DNA from: Stutzerimonas stutzeri
GTDB taxonomy: Bacteria; Pseudomonadota; Gammaproteobacteria; Pseudomonadales; Pseudomonadaceae
NCBI RefSeq assembly: GCF_002909485.1
Contig: NZ_PPXG01000008.1
Location: forward strand, 62,001 to 126,000
Direction of reading: 5' to 3'
Length of the DNA stretch: 64,000 nt
A program made the position numbers and the translations under genes. Below are positions 60,718 through 64,000 of the stretch, one piece after another. Position 1 is the first letter of the stretch. Every line of letters begins with the position of its first letter. The notes under the pieces were generated by a model. It searched no databases, was not told the DNA's origin, and was given only the letters and a program-made list of their open reading frames with translations.

Positions 60718-62609
60718 CAGGCGCTTTGCTCCAGCTGCTGACCGGCGCTGCGCTTCTTCAGGTGAATCATCAACAACGACACCGCCGCTGGTGTGACGCC
60801 TGGAATACGCGAGGCTTGTCCAAGCGTCTCGGGCCGAGCCAGACCGAGCTTGTGCTGAATCTCCTTGGACAGCCCGGGAATGGTCGTGTAGTCGAGATTT
60901 TCTGGCAGCACGACGTTTTCGCTGGCCCGCAGCCGCTGGATATCTTCCTGCTGGCGTTCGATGTAGCCGGCGTACTTGGTCTTGATCTCCACCTGCTCGG
61001 CGACCTGGGGATCCTGAGCGCCGGAGCCGGTCAGTTCGATCAGGCTCTGGTAGTCGATTTCCGGCCGCGCCAGCAGATTGAGCAGGTTGTACTCACGGGT
61101 CAGAGGACTGCCGAAGCGTTCAGCAATAGCATCGCCCTGTACCGTGCCTGGACGTACCCAACTGCTCTTCAACCGTTGCTCCTCGAGTTCGATCCCCTCG
61201 CGCTTGGCACAGAACGCTGCCCAACGGGCGTCGTCAACCAGCCCGAGCTCGCGGCCCTTTTCGGTAAGGCGCAGGTCGGCATTGTCTTCGCGCAGAATCA
61301 GCCGGTACTCCGCACGCGAGGTGAACATGCGATAGGGCTCTTGAGTGCCTAGGGTGATCAGGTCATCGACCAGCACGCCGAGGTAGGCCTCATCGCGTCG
61401 TGGGCACCAACTGTCCTTGCCCTGGGCGCGCAATGCGGCATTGGCGCCGGCGAGGAGTCCTTGCGCACCTGCCTCCTCGTAGCCGGTAGTGCCATTGATC
61501 TGGCCAGCGAAGAACAAGCCAGCGATCACTTTGGTTTCAAGGCTGTACTTGAGGTCGCGCGGGTCGAAATAGTCGTACTCGATGGCATAGCCCGGACGCA
61601 CGATATGCGCATTTTCCATCCCGCGAATGCTCTGCACGATCTGCAGCTGCACATCGAAAGGCAGCGAAGTAGAAATGCCGTTGGGGTACAGCTCGTTGGT
61701 GGTCAGGCCTTCCGGCTCAAGGAACACCTGATGGCTGTCCTTATCGGCAAAACGATGGATCTTGTCTTCGATAGACGGGCAATAGCGCGGACCCACACCT
61801 TCGATCACGCCGGAATACATCGGCGAACGGTCGAGGTTGGCAGCAATGATCTCGTGGGTATGCGCGTTGGTGTGGGTAATCCAGCAGCTGACCTGACGCG
61901 GATGCTGCTCGCGGTTTCCCATGAATGACATTACCGGCAACGGCATATCGCCTGGCTGCTCGGTCATCAGTGAGAAATCCACCGAACGTCCGTCGATACG
62001 TGGAGGTGTACCGGTTTTCAGACGGCCCACCCGGAGCGGCAGCTCACGCAGGCGCTTGGCCAAGGCGATTGAGGGCGGATCGCCCGCTCGACCGCCGGAA
62101 TAGTTTTGCAGACCAATGTGGATAAGTCCGCCGAGGAAGGTTCCGGTGGTCAGTACTACGGAGCTGGCAAGGAAGCGCAATCCCATCTGCGTGACTACAC
62201 CACGTACCTGATCCTGTTCGACGATCAGGTCATCCGCGGCCTGCTGAAATATCCACAGGTTGGGCTGATTTTCCAAGACTTCACGAATAGCGGCCTTGTA
62301 GAGCACTCGGTCGGCCTGCGCTCGGGTAGCTCGAACCGCTGGGCCTTTGCGGCTGTTGAGCACCCGAAACTGGATACCGCCTTTGTCGGTAGCGGTAGCC
62401 ATGGCGCCGCCTAACGCATCGATTTCCTTGACCAGGTGGCTCTTGCCAATGCCGCCAATAGCAGGATTGCAGCTCATCTGCCCTAGGGTTTCGACATTGT
62501 GGCTGAGCAGCAGGGTCTTCACGCCCATGCGTGCCGCTGCAAGCGCAGCTTCGGTGCCGGCATGGCCGCCGCCGATAACGATCACGTCAAAACGGGAAGG
62601 GAAGTCCAC
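60717..62609 (-). CDS. mnmG: tRNA uridine 5-carboxymethylaminomethyl modification enzyme MnmG
   Basis: 630 residues. I choose GTG 62607-62609, with GAGG six bases upstream, over the GTG one codon earlier. FAD-binding [20 protein letters not shown], the signature [20 protein letters not shown], and the second signature [20 protein letters not shown] are all present. With MnmE it modifies the wobble uridine of several tRNAs. Older name gidA. MnmE is not in the window. The gene lies next to an origin-like region, as gidA does in E. coli. Confidence 0.96.
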   Translation of the reverse strand: MDFPSRFDVIVIGGGHAGTEAALAAARMGVKTLLLSHNVETLGQMSCNPAIGGIGKSHLVKEIDALGGAMATATDKGGIQFRVLNSRKGPAVRATRAQADRVLYKAAIREVLENQPNLWIFQQAADDLIVEQDQVRGVVTQMGLRFLASSVVLTTGTFLGGLIHIGLQNYSGGRAGDPPSIALAKRLRELPLRVGRLKTGTPPRIDGRSVDFSLMTEQPGDMPLPVMSFMGNREQHPRQVSCWITHTNAHTHEIIAANLDRSPMYSGVIEGVGPRYCPSIEDKIHRFADKDSHQVFLEPEGLTTNELYPNGISTSLPFDVQLQIVQSIRGMENAHIVRPGYAIEYDYFDPRDLKYSLETKVIAGLFFAGQINGTTGYEEAGAQGLLAGANAALRAQGKDSWCPRRDEAYLGVLVDDLITLGTQEPYRMFTSRAEYRLILREDNADLRLTEKGRELGLVDDARWAAFCAKREGIELEEQRLKSSWVRPGTVQGDAIAERFGSPLTREYNLLNLLARPEIDYQSLIELTGSGAQDPQVAEQVEIKTKYAGYIERQQEDIQRLRASENVVLPENLDYTTIPGLSKEIQHKLGLARPETLGQASRIPGVTPAAVSLLMIHLKKRSAGQQLEQSA

Positions 62610-63048
62610 CACGCACCTCGTGCCTGTTTCAGATGGGAATTCGGGAAGCCGCGAAGTATAGGGGCTTAGGCGGCGCTAAAGAAGGGCTTTGAGCAAAAAA
62701 TGACCAACCATCGAGCTGTTGATCCCACGTCCGCATAAATAAAAATAAAGAAGAAATATATAAAGAGCTTGTTTATATGATTATTAATGGTGAGCGACAT
62801 ATCTGTGGATAAGTCGCTAGAGGCCTTGCATCACTAAGCGCGCAGGATTTAGAAAGGCTGTGCTGCGCCTGGTAGGTACCGGTGCGGTTCTAGTGGAAGG
62901 CCTGTTGATAAAAACGATTGTTATGCACAGGGGAGTTATCCAGAGGGTTTAGCTCCATGTTATCTACCTAGCTGGAGGGTGGTTATCAACAGGCCTTATT
63001 TCGGTTGTTTGACAATGCTTGGGCGTGAGGAGAAGCACATAGGCGAGG
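62610..63048. other. Origin-like intergenic region: AT-rich tract plus DnaA-box cluster
   Basis: 439 bases without a gene. An AT-rich stretch at about 62735-62796 is followed by DnaA-box-like 9-mers. These are TTATCCACA (62804-62812, minus strand, perfect), TTATCAACA (62903-62911, minus), TTATGCACA (62921-62929, plus, perfect to TTATNCACA), TTATCCAGA (62936-62944), TTATCTACC (62960-62968) and TTATCAACA (62983-62991). This is the layout of a bacterial origin (unwinding element plus boxes). E. coli oriC lies next to gidA in the same way. Most Pseudomonas origins are described beside dnaA, so identity is not certain. Confidence 0.6.
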
Positions 63049-63441
63049 TTAACGGTGGTCCGTTGGGTGTTGCTGGTCGTTGTGCTCCAGACATTCGTCG
63101 AGGGTCAGCGGGCTACGCTCGAGGACCCCTTCAAGGGCATCCTCGCCATGCAGGCCGTCGAGTCGAGCACCGGATACGTAGGCGGCACGGCCAAGCAGGT
63201 GGCCGGCAATAGGGATGGTCAGCATCAGAAAGATCACTGTTGCTGTGCCAATGAAGGTGGCTTGGCCATCACCCATATGGATCATCACCCCCACCAGAAT
63301 CAGCCCCGCGCCGACCGTACCGGACTTGGTAGTGGCATGTATTCGCTGCAGCGGATCGGCGAAGCGCAGCAGGCCAAAAATGGCGGCGAACAGAAAGACC
63401 ACCCCAGCCAGCATGAAGACCACAGCCAGAAAATCGATCAT
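63049..63441 (-). CDS. mnhG: Mrp-type Na+/H+ antiporter subunit G (MnhG/PhaG)
   Basis: 130 residues, ATG 63439-63441, overlapping the mnhF stop (ATGA). Three helices: FLAVVFMLAGVVFLFAAIFG, TVGAGLILVGVMIHMG and TATVIFLMLTIPIAGHLLGR. LLRFADPLQRIHATTKSGT is the MnhG signature. Part of a six- or seven-subunit membrane complex that exchanges Na+ or K+ for H+. The C-terminal tail is hydrophilic. Confidence 0.92.
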   Translation of the reverse strand: MIDFLAVVFMLAGVVFLFAAIFGLLRFADPLQRIHATTKSGTVGAGLILVGVMIHMGDGQATFIGTATVIFLMLTIPIAGHLLGRAAYVSGARLDGLHGEDALEGVLERSPLTLDECLEHNDQQHPTDHR

Positions 63442-63698
63442 TGCTGACTCCTCCCTTTGCGCATGATGAAGACAGCGAACGCACAGGTGCCAACAAAGCC
63501 GATCAGCCCGAGACCGAAGCCCACGTCGAGGAACTCTCTACGCCCCGTCATGGCGGCGACTAGCGCGGCTATGGCCACACCTACGCCGGTCAGCATGTCC
63601 AGCGCCACCACTCGATCGACCAGCGTACGTGCGACGATCATTCGCCAGAGGGTTAGGCCCAACGGAACCATGACCAAGGTAAGCAGTATTCCAATCAT
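63438..63698 (-). CDS. mnhF: Mrp-type Na+/H+ antiporter subunit F (MnhF/PhaF)
   Basis: About 86 residues. I choose ATG 63696-63698 (MIGILLTLVMVPLGL), two bases after the mnhE stop; a GTG at 63707 is possible. Three helices with VARTLVDRVVALDMLTGVGV, the conserved DRVVALD motif of the family. Small membrane subunit of the Mrp complex. Confidence 0.92.
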   Translation of the reverse strand: MIGILLTLVMVPLGLTLWRMIVARTLVDRVVALDMLTGVGVAIAALVAAMTGRREFLDVGFGLGLIGFVGTCAFAVFIMRKGRSQQ

Positions 63699-63700
63699 GC

Positions 63701-64000
63701 TCACCACCTCTCGATGCGCGCGATACGGCGTTCGAATACATGGCGGATCGACGCGATGATCTGCTCTGGCGCCCTACCGTCCAGCGCGTGAACGTAAAGA
63801 AGACGACGATCGGCGCTGGCATGCAGCGCGCAGTTGCCGGGCGTCAGCGAGACCAGACTGGCCAGTACCGCAACGCCCAAGTCGGTACGCAACTCGATCG
63901 GCACGGCGATGATCGAGCTTTGCATGTTGGGGCTGCGTGCGAAGGCTGCACGGGCCACTACAACGGAGGAGACGATTAGCTCGTAAAGATAGATGCCAAG
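63701..64000 (-). CDS. mnhE: Mrp-type Na+/H+ antiporter subunit E (MnhE/PhaE), partial
   Basis: The last 99 residues are present and the frame stays open to the window edge (LGIYLYELIVSSVVVARAAF). VPIELRTDLGVAVLASLVSL then TPGNCALHASADRRLLYVHA is the typical MnhE C-terminal half (VLANLITLTPGT-like). The 5' half lies beyond 64000, presumably with subunits A-D. Confidence 0.9.
   Translation of the reverse strand, partial: LGIYLYELIVSSVVVARAAFARSPNMQSSIIAVPIELRTDLGVAVLASLVSLTPGNCALHASADRRLLYVHALDGRAPEQIIASIRHVFERRIARIERW

Overview
The window looks like a piece of chromosome close to the replication origin of a high-GC gammaproteobacterium of the Pseudomonas group. Stutzerimonas (the P. stutzeri complex) is my best guess. 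The evidence is gene content and order: mnmG-rsmG-parA-parB-atpIBEFHAGDC-glmU-glmR-glmS, the Pseudomonas-type coxB-coxA-ctaG-coxC-DUF2909-surf1-ctaA-cyoE-senC cluster, prlC-yheV, and REP elements carrying a RAYT transposase. The species is inferred, not shown.

Layout. (1) 1-4.7 kb is a visibly AT-richer accessory patch with all genes on the minus strand: two GNAT acetyltransferases (one cut by the window edge, one frameshifted), a VOC protein, a small membrane protein, a remnant of an IS110-type transposase beside a 9-bp tandem repeat, an HTH plus GIY-YIG nuclease gene, and a twice-frameshifted DUF6119 (TIGR04141) gene. (2) 4.8-22.4 kb is ordinary high-GC chromosome: DUF421, LysR, a hybrid sensor kinase, a frameshifted DUF945 gene, pgm, a RAYT between its REPs, gamma-carbonic anhydrase, an AraC regulator with a divergent SBF-like transporter, prlC-yheV-DUF1835, an acyltransferase, and a radical SAM gene with a LexA box. 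(3) 22.7-32 kb is the aa3-type cytochrome c oxidase and heme A assembly cluster. (4) 32-38 kb is an iron uptake unit on the minus strand: ECF sigma factor, FecR-type anti-sigma, TonB receptor and PepSY membrane protein, with a Fur-like box upstream. (5) 38-41 kb holds small genes, a CobW GTPase, a SUKH-domain gene and a parS-like site. (6) 41-46.8 kb is a red-light sensing cluster: bacteriophytochrome, single-domain response regulator, REC-PAS-kinase-REC hybrid and heme oxygenase. (7) 46.9-62.6 kb, all minus strand, is glmS-glmR-glmU, the ATP synthase operon, parB-parA, rsmG and mnmG. (8) 62.6-63.0 kb is an AT-rich tract followed by several DnaA-box-like sites, which resembles an origin. (9) 63.05-64 kb is the end of an Mrp-type Na+/H+ antiporter operon (subunits E, F, G), cut by the window edge.

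The most distinctive points are: the decayed DUF6119 gene paired with a GIY-YIG nuclease; the complete phytochrome cluster with its own heme oxygenase; the origin-like region beside mnmG with a parS-like site 24 kb away; two local tandem duplications that copied the 3' ends of genes; and a TonB receptor frame that has lost its stop codon and runs through its own terminator. Four single-base frame breaks fall within the first 10 kb. Sequence alone cannot tell whether they are mutations or sequencing errors. I saw no tRNA, rRNA or CRISPR array.
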